Shown here: piece after piece, positions 51,446-60,077 of the stretch
Numbering within the stretch: position 1 is the stretch's first letter
Layout of the letters: each line of letters starts with the position of its first letter
Assembly (NCBI RefSeq): GCF_018398315.1
Contig: NZ_JAHBRW010000003.1
Span: forward strand, 62,001-126,000
Direction: 5' to 3'
From: Chelatococcus sp. YT9
GTDB lineage: Bacteria > Pseudomonadota > Alphaproteobacteria > Rhizobiales > Beijerinckiaceae
Length of the DNA: 64,000 bases
Program-made: the position numbers and the translations under genes
Notes under the pieces: model-generated
What the model saw: only the letters and a program-made list of their open reading frames with translations
Told to the model about the DNA's origin: nothing
Database searches by the model: none

Positions 51446-52372
51446 ATGAGCAGGAAAGAAGAGAAGCCGCGCGTCGACGTTTACGCGCGGATCACCGACC
51501 AGATCGTCGCGGATCTGGAAAAGGGCGTGCGGCCCTGGATGCAGCCCTGGCGTTCGGGGAACGCCATCGGCCGCGTAACCCGGCCATTGCGCCATAATGG
51601 CTTGCCGTATTCCGGCATGAACGTGCTGCTTCTGTGGTCCGAGGCCATGGCGCGGGGCTATGTCTCGCCGGTCTGGATGACTTTCAAGCAGGCGATTGAG
51701 CTCGGGGGTGCCGTGCGCAAGGGCGAAACAGGCACGATGGTGGTCTTCGCCAGCCGCTTCACCAAGGCCGAGGCCGACGGCCACGGTGGCGCGGTCGAGC
51801 GGGAAATCCCCTTCCTCAAGGCATACACCGCGTTCAACGTCGCCCAAATCGACGGGCTGCCGGATCGCTACTACGCGAAGGCGGAGCCTGTCCGCGATCC
51901 GATCGAGCGGATCGAAGCGGCCGACCGCTTCTTCGCCAACACCGGCGCGTTGATTCGGCATGGCGGCGATCGCGCCTTCTATTCCCCCGGCAGCGACCAC
52001 ATCCAGATGCCGCCGTTCCAGACGTTCCGGGATGCGGAATCCTACGTGGCCGTCCTCAGCCATGAGGCCACCCATTGGACATCGGCGTCCCATCGCGTGA
52101 ACCGCGATCTTAGCCGATATGGCAAGGACGGGAGCGAACGCGCCCGCGAGGAACTCATCGCGGAACTCGGGAGCTGCTTCCTCTGCGCCGACCTCGGCAT
52201 CGTGCCGGAGCTGGAGCCGAGGCCGGACCATGTCAGCTACCTCGATTCCTGGCTCAAGGTCCTGGCCGAGGACAAGCGGGCGATCTTCTCGGCGGCGGCA
52301 CATGCGCAGCGCGCCGTCGCCTTCCTGCACGGGCTCCAGCCGGCTGCATCCAAAGAGCGTGAGGCGGTCTGA
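51446..52372 (+). CDS. ardC: ArdC-type antirestriction protein with zincin-like domain
   Basis: The 308-residue protein has the ArdC N-terminal DNA-binding domain (VDVYARITDQIVADLEKG, then PWMQPW) and a metallopeptidase-like domain with the metal motif SHEATHW at residues 205-211. ArdC proteins protect incoming single-stranded DNA against restriction during conjugation. CGGAGG precedes the ATG. It is typical ICE cargo, which suggests that this area too belongs or belonged to a conjugative element. Confidence 0.9.
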   Translation: MSRKEEKPRVDVYARITDQIVADLEKGVRPWMQPWRSGNAIGRVTRPLRHNGLPYSGMNVLLLWSEAMARGYVSPVWMTFKQAIELGGAVRKGETGTMVVFASRFTKAEADGHGGAVEREIPFLKAYTAFNVAQIDGLPDRYYAKAEPVRDPIERIEAADRFFANTGALIRHGGDRAFYSPGSDHIQMPPFQTFRDAESYVAVLSHEATHWTSASHRVNRDLSRYGKDGSERAREELIAELGSCFLCADLGIVPELEPRPDHVSYLDSWLKVLAEDKRAIFSAAAHAQRAVAFLHGLQPAASKEREAV

Positions 52373-53760
52373 TGTTGCACGCGCTAGATGCCGTAATGGG
52401 CCGGTGTCTCAAGAGTAGCCATGCTGTGTGGCTGTCCCTCAGAATGATGTTGTTGAAACGAGGTTCGAGCGATCGGCCTCAAGCATCATGAGAGGAACAG
52501 CCGTGGAGCATTATGCAGGAATCGATGTCTCTCTGAAAGAGAGCAACGTGTGCGTCGTCGATACGACTGGAAAAGTGGTTCGCGAGGTGAAGCTCGTCAG
52601 CGAGCCGGAGGCCTTGGTTGGGTATTTCGAATTGCTCGGATTGCCTGTTTCCCGGATCGGTCTCGAAGCCGGCCCGCTATCGCAGTGGCTGCATGCAGCG
52701 CTCTTGGCTGCCGGCCGTGACGTGGTTTTGCTGGAAACGCGGCACGTGAAGGTGGCGCTTTCAGCGATGACGGTGAAGACTGACCGGAAGGATGCGCGGG
52801 GCATCGCGCAACTGCTGCGGATGGGATGGTATCGGCCGGTCCATGCGAAGTCGTCAGCGGCCCAGGACACACGAGCGTTGCTCGTCGGGCGTAAGCTCCT
52901 CCAGGGCAAGCTGCTCGATGTCGAGCTCAGCATCCGCGGCATCTTGCGGGGCTATGGATTGAAGGTCGGTGAGGTCAGCCGGGGGCGGTTCGAGGCGCGT
53001 ATCCAGGACCTGATCGCGGGACACGCCACACTCTCGACGGTGATCGGCGGAATGTTGGCGGCGCGAGCGACGCTATGGAGCGAGTTTACAAAGCTTCATC
53101 GGGAGATGCTCCGGATCGCTCGGGCCGACGCGATCTGCCACCGACTGATGTCGGTGCCCGGCGTCGGTGCGCTGGTTTCGCTGACATACCGCTCGGCAGT
53201 GGACGACCCGACACGCTTCGGGAAATCCAGCACCGTCGGCGCATACTTCGGTCTGACGCCGAAGAAATATCAGTCCGGGGAAACCGACCGGGATGGCGGT
53301 GTCACGAAAATTGGCGGCGCCATGGTACGCACCGCCTTGTTCGAAGCAGCACATATCATGCTGACGCGGGCGACGCGCTTCTCCGGCCTCAAACAGTGGG
53401 GGCTGAAAGTTGCGCGGCGGCGCGGAATGAAGCGCGCGAAGGTGGCGCTCGCCCGCAAGCTGGGTGTCGTGCTCCATCGCATGTGGATCGACGCGACCGA
53501 CTTCCGGTGGAGCGCCGTGCACGTGGCCGCTTGAGAGTAGAAATGAGATTGGGTCGGTCAGGTTAGGCCGGCTCTGTTGGGGTCCCGTCGCCGGGACGCA
53601 GGCTTGGCAAGGTCGTGTGTAGTGCTGTGATTGCCTCGGCAAATCACGCTTCCTAGATTGACCTGCCGGCTTGAGGATCTGATGGCATGGTGTGGCAGCC
53701 TTCGTGCTGACCACGGACAGAAGCATGATCCTGGCGACGAGATATCGTTCAGAGGGACTT
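52373..53760 (+). mobile_element. IS110-family insertion sequence (limits approximate)
   Basis: The transposase gene is flanked by non-coding stretches of about 130 bases on the left and 220 bases on the right, as is usual for IS110, whose left flank encodes the bridge RNA in known members. The exact ends are not determined; they lie between the ardC stop and about 53760. Confidence 0.6.
52503..53534 (+). CDS. IS110-family transposase
   Basis: I prefer the GTG at 52503 (AGAGGA eight bases upstream; 343 residues), though an ATG at 52488 is also possible. The DEDD catalytic residues are visible as D8 (YAGIDVS), E55 (GLEAG), D94 and D97 (KTDRKDARG). The C-terminal transposase_20 domain includes VPGVGALVSL and the conserved serine region. 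IS110 elements lack long inverted repeats, so their limits cannot be set by eye. The gene looks intact. Confidence 0.92.
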   Translation: MEHYAGIDVSLKESNVCVVDTTGKVVREVKLVSEPEALVGYFELLGLPVSRIGLEAGPLSQWLHAALLAAGRDVVLLETRHVKVALSAMTVKTDRKDARGIAQLLRMGWYRPVHAKSSAAQDTRALLVGRKLLQGKLLDVELSIRGILRGYGLKVGEVSRGRFEARIQDLIAGHATLSTVIGGMLAARATLWSEFTKLHREMLRIARADAICHRLMSVPGVGALVSLTYRSAVDDPTRFGKSSTVGAYFGLTPKKYQSGETDRDGGVTKIGGAMVRTALFEAAHIMLTRATRFSGLKQWGLKVARRRGMKRAKVALARKLGVVLHRMWIDATDFRWSAVHVAA

Positions 53761-53803
53761 GACGATCAAAGGCCCATTACAGAAGCATTACTTTGGTGAA
53801 TTT

Positions 53804-53998
53804 TCAGGAGAGAGCAGTCGGCCGCAGTGCGGACATCGTGTTGATGGTCACCCCTCGAAGGTCGCGATGATGGCGGCCCGGACCGCTGGCAAGGTCGGCT
53901 GAGCTGGCGGATCCAGGGTTCTTTTTTCGCTTCGCTTGCTTGAGGCGCCGGGATTGAAGAAAGGCATGAGCGATCATGGCCATGACCGTATGCCGATG
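53804..53998 (-). pseudogene. IS701-type transposase C-terminal remnant
   Basis: The minus strand encodes GLHRHTVMAMIAHAFLQSRR followed by a lysine-rich stretch (LKQAKRKKNPGS). This matches the C-terminal end of IS701-family DDE transposases (…W.GLHRH…MIAHAFL…). The preceding sequence is not in a continuous frame. The rest of 53535-54287 has no other recognisable gene. Confidence 0.5.
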
Positions 53999-54287
53999 CA
54001 GCCCGGTGCAGGCGACGCCCGCCATCATCGCTCGTTGCACGCTGCGCGGCGCATAGGCGTGGACCGCGACATAGGTGTCCATGGGACGCGCCCGCTACAG
54101 GGCGCATCACAGTGATGACGGAGAGATGCCGCTTCAACCCGGCATCCGTATCCAGGCGAACTTCGCGGAATGTGCCCGCTGGCACTGATGCCAGGTTCCT
54201 GCTGCGGGAGGAGGGCCTCGATCCCACGAAGGTGGCCGCTGGAATCAGGATCGCGCGATAGGAGAGGTGGCGCTGCGGCAGGAGGGC

Positions 54288-55169
54288 CTAGTTGGCCGGC
54301 GTGAGAGAATGAACGACGACCGTGGCCGACATACCGGCGACAAGCTGAATATCATCCGGCACATCTTCCAGCGCAATGCGCACGGGAATGCGTTGCGCGA
54401 GACGGATCCACTCAAAGTTCGGATTGACTGAAGCGAGCAGGCCGGCACCGGCTGAAGCCTGGTTCGCAATGGCGCGGCTCACGCCTTGCACTTTGCCACG
54501 CAGAATCGTTCCACCAGCCATCAGACGTATCTCGGCGTCGTTTCCAACCCTGATCGCCGGCAGCTTGGTCTCCATGAAATAGGCATAGATATAGAAGGAA
54601 TCGCTATCGACCAAGGCCAGCACGCTGGTCCCGGCGATCGCATAATCGCCCGCGCCGGCCGTGAGGTTCGTGACGAAGCCGTTTGCCGGCGAGCGCACGG
54701 TGCTGCGCTCGAGATTGAGTTGAGCCGTGGCAAGTTGCGTCTGTGCAGACTGTAGGGCCGCCACTGCTTCGCTCGCCTTGGTCCGCGATGCTTCTGCTGC
54801 CGCAGTCGATATGGCGCCGGGATCTCCCTTTACGACCTGTGCGTCGCGATCGGCATCGTCCTGGGCAAGCTTCAGCGCCGATTGGCTTTGCGCGATGGTC
54901 GCCTGCGCCTGCTCGACGGCAAGTATGAAGCGCTGCTGGTCGAGCACGAACAGAACATCTCCTTTCGCGACTTTCTGGTTGTCGACCACGTTCATTGTCG
55001 TGATCGTTCCCGAAACGTCCGGGGCGACCTGAACGACCGTGGCCTGCACGATCGCATCGCGTGTCCAAGGGGACAGGGTGTAGAAATTCCACAACCACCA
55101 CCCCACCAGCCCGGCGGCGGCAGTGACGACGAGTGTGAGAACGACGCGCAGTGTCGCGGTCACAGCCAT
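54288..55169 (-). CDS. HlyD-family periplasmic adaptor (AaeA-like)
   Basis: The 293-residue protein has one N-terminal membrane anchor (residues about 8-28) and membrane-fusion-protein features: a lipoyl half-motif (APDVSGTITTMNVVDNQKVA), an alanine/glutamine-rich hairpin, and a second half (TVRSPANGFVTNLTAGAGD). It should link the FUSC-type pump to the outer membrane. Gene order FUSC-DUF1656-HlyD matches aaeB-aaeX-aaeA. It overlaps the DUF1656 gene by 10 bases. Confidence 0.9.
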   Translation of the reverse strand: MAVTATLRVVLTLVVTAAAGLVGWWLWNFYTLSPWTRDAIVQATVVQVAPDVSGTITTMNVVDNQKVAKGDVLFVLDQQRFILAVEQAQATIAQSQSALKLAQDDADRDAQVVKGDPGAISTAAAEASRTKASEAVAALQSAQTQLATAQLNLERSTVRSPANGFVTNLTAGAGDYAIAGTSVLALVDSDSFYIYAYFMETKLPAIRVGNDAEIRLMAGGTILRGKVQGVSRAIANQASAGAGLLASVNPNFEWIRLAQRIPVRIALEDVPDDIQLVAGMSATVVVHSLTPAN

Positions 55170-55390
55170 GCGAGATTCCCCAAGCCGACAACGCCACCCG
55201 TCACAAGCACATAAAGCGCGATGTTGAACAACGGACGGTGCCAGACAAACCTATAGAAGCCGATTTTTCCAAAAGCCCAACGCAAGATAACAAAGGGAAC
55301 GATTGCCGCTGTCGCCCAGAACGCCAGCGGCGGCAGATAGAAACCGAGTAGTTCCATGGTGTGAAATACAGTGAGATTTGGCTGGCCCAT
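55160..55390 (-). CDS. DUF1656 small membrane protein (AaeX-like)
   Basis: A 76-residue protein with two membrane segments and the family pattern (MELLGFYLPPLAFWATAAIV, then FYRFVWHRPLFNIALYVL). DUF1656 proteins accompany AaeA/AaeB-type efflux pairs; their function is unknown. The ATG at 55390 is 12 bases after the FUSC stop; an ATG at 55357 (MELLGF) is also possible. Confidence 0.85.
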   Translation of the reverse strand: MGQPNLTVFHTMELLGFYLPPLAFWATAAIVPFVILRWAFGKIGFYRFVWHRPLFNIALYVLVTGGVVGLGNLAWL

Positions 55391-55402
55391 GCTCGGCTCC
55401 CG

Positions 55403-57571
55403 TTATCTCTTGGCAAAATCGCGTTCCAGATAAGCCCGGTCGATGGAGAAGCGATCCGCGATGAAACGTAGAGCCGCACCGGCCCGCAGAACGGGTCGCG
55501 CTTCGGGACCGGGCACAAGAGGCAGCGAGGAAAGGTAGCCCCGCATCCCCGACACGATAGCTTCGGCCCTTGCAAGGGCCGGCCCGCAATCGGCAGGATC
55601 GCTGGCAACGGCTTCTAGAGACGATGCAAACTGCTCCAGGAAGCGTTTCAACTCGCCGGCCACGTCGGCGGGTGTATCGACATTCGATCCAAGTTCCACC
55701 AGTCGACCGAGTTCGATCGCAACCGACGCGGCGCCTAGTGTTCCCCTGAAGAAGTCCTCGTCGCGCTGCTGATCGAGGGCGAGGCGTGAAAGAAGGGATG
55801 CCAGCATGGCGACGATCTCGTCGGAGGCGCGATCCGGGTTGGCCGACCCGCGCGCCACCTGAGGCAGGACCGTGCCGACCACGCGCCGCCAGCTCCTGTC
55901 TCTCCTGGCTCGCGAGTTCACCGGCGTTGCCGCGATCACGGCAAGGCAGATGACCATGCCGAGGAGCAATGCGATCGCGTTGCTGATGAATGCCTGCTCT
56001 TCCGGCACGAAGACATTGCCGGTGCTCATTTCGGAGATCGCAAAGGCGCCGAACGCAATACCGGCCAGGGCATGGCTGGGGGTGCCGGCCATGAGACCCG
56101 GCACAAACAGGATCGGCATGAGCACCGCGGCCAGTGCACCGAAGCCTTCGAGGTGCGGAAGCACGAAGATCATGGCGAGATAGGCAACAACGATGCCTGC
56201 CGCGGTCCAGATCAGGTAAGTGCGCGCAGCCGCCCGCTGATCGTCCTGATTGACGGCCAGGAAGAGCGTGTTTCTGCCGCCAGAAACCGCGGTGAAACCT
56301 TCGCTCCAACCGCTTGCCATCCAGAAGACACTGAGCAGCGCGATCGCGAGCGCAGCCTGGATGCCGAGCAGCAGCGCCTCTCGCTCAGTTGCAGGATCGC
56401 GTTTGTGGAGATGGCGCAACGATACGCTGCGGCCCCTGTCGTCCAGGCTTGCGGCCTCGGTCAGAACCACCTTGGCCAGGCCGTCGAGCAGATCGCCAAC
56501 GCGGTTCAGGATCAGCAGCCCGTTGGCCAGCGGCTCGAAGGGCGCCACGCCGGCCATAGCCTCGAGATCGGCCGCCGCCGCGTCCAATTCCCGGTGCGAC
56601 TGACGCAGTTCGCCGCGGAGTTCTTCCGGTGTCCGCCATATAAGCGGATCGGCTCCGGCCTCCTCGACCCGCTGTGCGATCGCTTCCAGTGTCGGGCGCA
56701 GACGTGTCTCCACGACCCGCGCATTGCGCTCGTCAAATGCATCGAGGCGGACGAAGAGCCCCCGGCCGACCGACAGCACGATCAGGAATTCGTGGACGAT
56801 GCGCTCCACGCCCGCAGCGTCGGCCCGCATTTCTGGTCCCTCGAAGACAGTCGAGGAACGCAACGCGTCGAAGGAAACGACCTTGCGCACCATCTCGCCA
56901 CGCAGCTTGGCGAAGACGGCCAGAGATGCCGAAAGGCGCAACGCCGTCGCGACATAGCCCGTCAGGTCGCGGAACGTGCTGGAGAGCGCCTCACGCAGCG
57001 CCTCGCCGGCATAGCGTGGCAGGACGATCATCCCCATCACCGTGCCGCAGCCTATGCCGATCAGGATCGCGCCGATGCGGTTTGCGGCGATCGACCATGC
57101 ATTGAGTGGGTCGACGGATCCCTCATAGGCGACGAGCAGGAAAGTATAGCCCGCAAGGAGCATGCCGTAGGAGACGAAATTGCGAAGCCGTGCGCCGAGG
57201 TAGAAGGTCACCCCGACCATCGTCACGGTCGTGGCGACAAGCAGTTCCGGCGCCTGCGAAGAGAGTGCGACGGTTGCCAGTCCCAGCAATCCGCCGCCAA
57301 TGGTCCCCATGGCGCGCCATACGCCTTTTGAAAGAGTGGCCCCGACGGTTTGTTGCGCGAGCAGATAGACCGTCAGCGTCGCCCATTGTGGGTCATCCAG
57401 ATTCAGCCAGTAGGCGATCGCAAGCGCGAGGATCGCTGCGCCGGCAGTTCTCAAGGAAAAGATGATATTCCGCCAGCCGATATCGAGAGAAAACAAGTGC
57501 CCAAGAGCGTGCTGGATGGCGCAATCCCTGTCGGCCGCCCGCTGGAAAGGATCATTTTGCCTCGGTTCCAT
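55403..57571 (-). CDS. FUSC-family efflux transporter (AaeB-like)
   Basis: The 722-residue protein has the FUSC double layout: a membrane block (residues about 35-190, SLRTAGAAILALAIAYWLN), a long cytoplasmic helical part, a second membrane block (about 395-555) and another soluble tail. AaeB-like pumps export aromatic carboxylic acids such as hydroxybenzoates. It is the first gene of the three-gene operon. The candidate operator upstream is listed separately. Confidence 0.9.
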   Translation of the reverse strand: MEPRQNDPFQRAADRDCAIQHALGHLFSLDIGWRNIIFSLRTAGAAILALAIAYWLNLDDPQWATLTVYLLAQQTVGATLSKGVWRAMGTIGGGLLGLATVALSSQAPELLVATTVTMVGVTFYLGARLRNFVSYGMLLAGYTFLLVAYEGSVDPLNAWSIAANRIGAILIGIGCGTVMGMIVLPRYAGEALREALSSTFRDLTGYVATALRLSASLAVFAKLRGEMVRKVVSFDALRSSTVFEGPEMRADAAGVERIVHEFLIVLSVGRGLFVRLDAFDERNARVVETRLRPTLEAIAQRVEEAGADPLIWRTPEELRGELRQSHRELDAAAADLEAMAGVAPFEPLANGLLILNRVGDLLDGLAKVVLTEAASLDDRGRSVSLRHLHKRDPATEREALLLGIQAALAIALLSVFWMASGWSEGFTAVSGGRNTLFLAVNQDDQRAAARTYLIWTAAGIVVAYLAMIFVLPHLEGFGALAAVLMPILFVPGLMAGTPSHALAGIAFGAFAISEMSTGNVFVPEEQAFISNAIALLLGMVICLAVIAATPVNSRARRDRSWRRVVGTVLPQVARGSANPDRASDEIVAMLASLLSRLALDQQRDEDFFRGTLGAASVAIELGRLVELGSNVDTPADVAGELKRFLEQFASSLEAVASDPADCGPALARAEAIVSGMRGYLSSLPLVPGPEARPVLRAGAALRFIADRFSIDRAYLERDFAKR

Positions 57572-57612
57572 AGCTGATCCAATGCCGGCCTACACCAATA
57601 TGTCCATAGGTT

Positions 57613-57664
57613 TCGCCAAGATAGAGACAATATTGGCAAAAATTATTATTGATTCTCGCCAATA
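57613..57664. promoter_or_regulatory. Candidate operator upstream of the FUSC operon
   Basis: TATTGGC (57631-57637) and GCCAATA (57658-57664) are exact inverted repeats 20 bases apart. A further TCGCCAA (57613-57619) repeats TCGCCAA at 57656-57662 and pairs with TTGGC. The intervening sequence is AT-rich. Three related half-sites 42-94 bases upstream of the FUSC start fit a LysR- or TetR-type operator. No regulator gene is adjacent. Confidence 0.4.
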
Positions 57665-57786
57665 CGGACCACATGCGATCTTGATCGAATCGTTGAAGAG
57701 CCCGGCGTGTCGGCGAGAGAGAGGAGCGATCGACGTCGCGATCGATCCTCTCTCTGGCGCGACATCAGGCCGGGCGTCGATCCGTG

Positions 57787-59160
57787 TCAGAAAGCCGCGA
57801 CGCGGATCAGCTTCTTGTTCACGAACTCACTAATGCCCAGATGGGACAGTTCGCGGCCATATCCGGAGTTCTTGACGCCTCCGAACGGGAGTTCAGGTGC
57901 ACTCCCGGTTGCTTCGTTGATGAAGACCATTCCGGACTCGATCAGGCGCGCGATACGCTTTCCGCGTTCGATGTCTTTGGTGATGACAGTCGCGCCCAAT
58001 CCAAAGGGAGAATCGTTTGCAAGCTTTACGGCCTCGGCTTCGTTCTCCACCCGGAAGATCATGGCTACCGGCGCGAAGAATTCCTGCCGATAGGCCGGGT
58101 TGTCCGGCCGCACCTCGGTGAGGATGGTAGGAGCGAGGAAGAAGCCGCGCCGGTCGAGCTTCGTGCCCCCGAGCAGGATCTTCGCGCCGCCCCCGACCGC
58201 AGCATCTATCTGCTTCAGGACGAGGCCGAGGGCTGCATCGGTACAAAGTGGGCCCAATGATGTATCGGGGTCCATGGGATCGCCCGGCTTCACACTTTCC
58301 AACCCGGCCTTGAAGCGGCTGATGAACGTGTCGGCAATGCTGTCCAGGACAATGAAGCGCTTCGCTGCCGTGCAGGCCTGTCCGGTATTCTGCATCCGAC
58401 CCCATACGGCCGATTTGACGGCGATGTCGAGATCGGCGTCGTCCAGGACGATGAACGGGTCGCTGCCGCCGAGTTCCATCGTGCTCTTCTTGAGCGCTTG
58501 ACCCGCTTCCGAAGCCACCGCGGCGCCGGCTCTTTCACTGCCTGTAAGAGCCACTCCTCTGATCCGGTCATCTGCGATGATCGTGGCCGACTGTTCATTC
58601 GTTGCGAAAACGTTGGTCCAAACTCCCGCCGGGGCGCCTGCGTCGAGAAACAGCTTTTCAAACGCCAGCGCGCACTGCGGCACGTTCGGAGCATGCTTGC
58701 AGAGGATGGTGTTGCCGAGCATGAGGTTCGGCGCGGCGACGCGTGCCAGCTGGTAGTAAGGATAGTTCCACGGCTCGATGCAGAAGAGCACGCCCAGCGG
58801 CCCACTCTCGATGACGGCCTCGCCGCTTTTGACGAGAAGCTTTTCAGGCGCCAGAAAGACGGCGGCGTTGTCGGCATAGTAGTCGAGGATGTCGGCGCAT
58901 AGATCGACTTCCCATTGCGCCTCCCTGAACAATTTTCCCATCTCCAACACGCTTAGCTTGGCGTATTGGTCGGTGTTTTCCCGCAAAAGCGAGGCAGCCT
59001 TCTTCACAATGCCTCCGCGTTCAGCGAGCGACCGTCGACTCCAGTCGGCTTCATAGGCGTTTGCTGCCTTGGCGATTATCGATTCGAGCTCCTGGTCAGT
59101 GTGAAGCGGAAATGTCTGGATCCGTTCTTCAGTATAAGGATTGATCGTTTGATACTGCAT
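57787..59160 (-). CDS. NAD(P)-dependent aldehyde dehydrogenase, succinate-semialdehyde type
   Basis: The ATG at 59160 (MQYQTINPYTEERI) gives 457 residues, the usual size. The catalytic glutamate is in MELGGSDPFIV (near residue 228) and the catalytic cysteine in TGQACTAAK (near residue 261); FFCIEPWNYPY-type cofactor segment is near 127. It oxidises an aldehyde to an acid in the cytoplasm. Succinate semialdehyde is the best guess from sequence type. It is downstream of the HAD gene on the same strand with a 145-bp gap. Confidence 0.88.
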   Translation of the reverse strand: MQYQTINPYTEERIQTFPLHTDQELESIIAKAANAYEADWSRRSLAERGGIVKKAASLLRENTDQYAKLSVLEMGKLFREAQWEVDLCADILDYYADNAAVFLAPEKLLVKSGEAVIESGPLGVLFCIEPWNYPYYQLARVAAPNLMLGNTILCKHAPNVPQCALAFEKLFLDAGAPAGVWTNVFATNEQSATIIADDRIRGVALTGSERAGAAVASEAGQALKKSTMELGGSDPFIVLDDADLDIAVKSAVWGRMQNTGQACTAAKRFIVLDSIADTFISRFKAGLESVKPGDPMDPDTSLGPLCTDAALGLVLKQIDAAVGGGAKILLGGTKLDRRGFFLAPTILTEVRPDNPAYRQEFFAPVAMIFRVENEAEAVKLANDSPFGLGATVITKDIERGKRIARLIESGMVFINEATGSAPELPFGGVKNSGYGRELSHLGISEFVNKKLIRVAAF

Positions 59161-59305
59161 GACGCAATCTCCGTTCTTTTCTGAAATTCCTAGACTGCGC
59201 AAACCCGTCGGATCAACGGCACGGGCGTCAGGCGGTCATTGCTCTGGTGTGTCGAATTGCTGTGGCCGGCGGGCTGATGCCATACGGGCGTGACCACAAC
59301 CGCCG

Positions 59306-60046
59306 TCAAATGGCTCCCAACCTGTCCGCGAGAGCGGTGAAACTATCGACACAGCAGTCGATCCAGCTCTCTGGCGCGATATCGGGCTGGGCGTCCGGAC
59401 CGAACTCAAGAGGGCGTGCGACGAATGCCGTGCGCATGCCGAACGCCTTGGCCGCCCGCAGATCATACTTGTGACAAGCAACCATCAAGATTTGATCAGG
59501 CCGATAGCCAAGATAATCCACGGCCAGTTGATAGACCTCCGGTGCCGGCTTGTAGATCTTGGCCAGTTCCGCGGTGAGTACCGCATCGAACGGCAATTGT
59601 GCATGTTTGGCGATCGAGACAGCAGCCGCCATGCCCGTGTTGGACAAAGTCGCAATCGTGAAATGACGGCGCAGGCGTGTCAGCCCTTCGACAGAGTCCG
59701 GCCAAGGGTCAAGCTGTGACCATACGGCGTTGAGCGCGTCACGCTCTTCCTGAGTGAACTCAAGGCCGTGGCTCTTGAGCAATGTGTCGAGCGTTTCGCA
59801 GTAGATATGATCGACTCTTGTCCACGGCCGTTTTCCTTCAATGACTTCGTCGAGCATCTGCCGGTAGAGACCGCGCCATTCGGTCGACATTTCGGACCAG
59901 TTGATAGAAAGTCCTTTGCTGCGATTGATGGCGGTTCCAGCACGGAGCAGCGGTTCATAGAAGTCGGCGGTGGTACCCTGGACGTCGAAAGCAATCGCCT
60001 TCAACTCATTGCGCCACATTGACGGCTCGAACGATTCATCTGCCAT
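59306..60046 (-). CDS. HAD-superfamily hydrolase, haloacid dehalogenase type II-like
   Basis: The ATG at 60046 (MADESFEP) with GGAGA upstream gives 246 residues; an ATG four codons earlier is possible. The nucleophile is D21 in AFDVQGTTADF, motif II is TLSNTG, and the lysine is in AKIYKPAPEVY. Type II haloacid dehalogenases hydrolyse 2-haloacids to hydroxyacids, but HAD substrates are hard to predict, and motif I here (DVQGT) differs from the usual DVYGT. It lies 31 bases after the MFS gene and is probably co-transcribed. Confidence 0.82.
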   Translation of the reverse strand: MADESFEPSMWRNELKAIAFDVQGTTADFYEPLLRAGTAINRSKGLSINWSEMSTEWRGLYRQMLDEVIEGKRPWTRVDHIYCETLDTLLKSHGLEFTQEERDALNAVWSQLDPWPDSVEGLTRLRRHFTIATLSNTGMAAAVSIAKHAQLPFDAVLTAELAKIYKPAPEVYQLAVDYLGYRPDQILMVACHKYDLRAAKAFGMRTAFVARPLEFGPDAQPDIAPESWIDCCVDSFTALADRLGAI

Positions 60047-60077
60047 TTCTGTCTCCATATCGATTTTTGAGTGCGCT

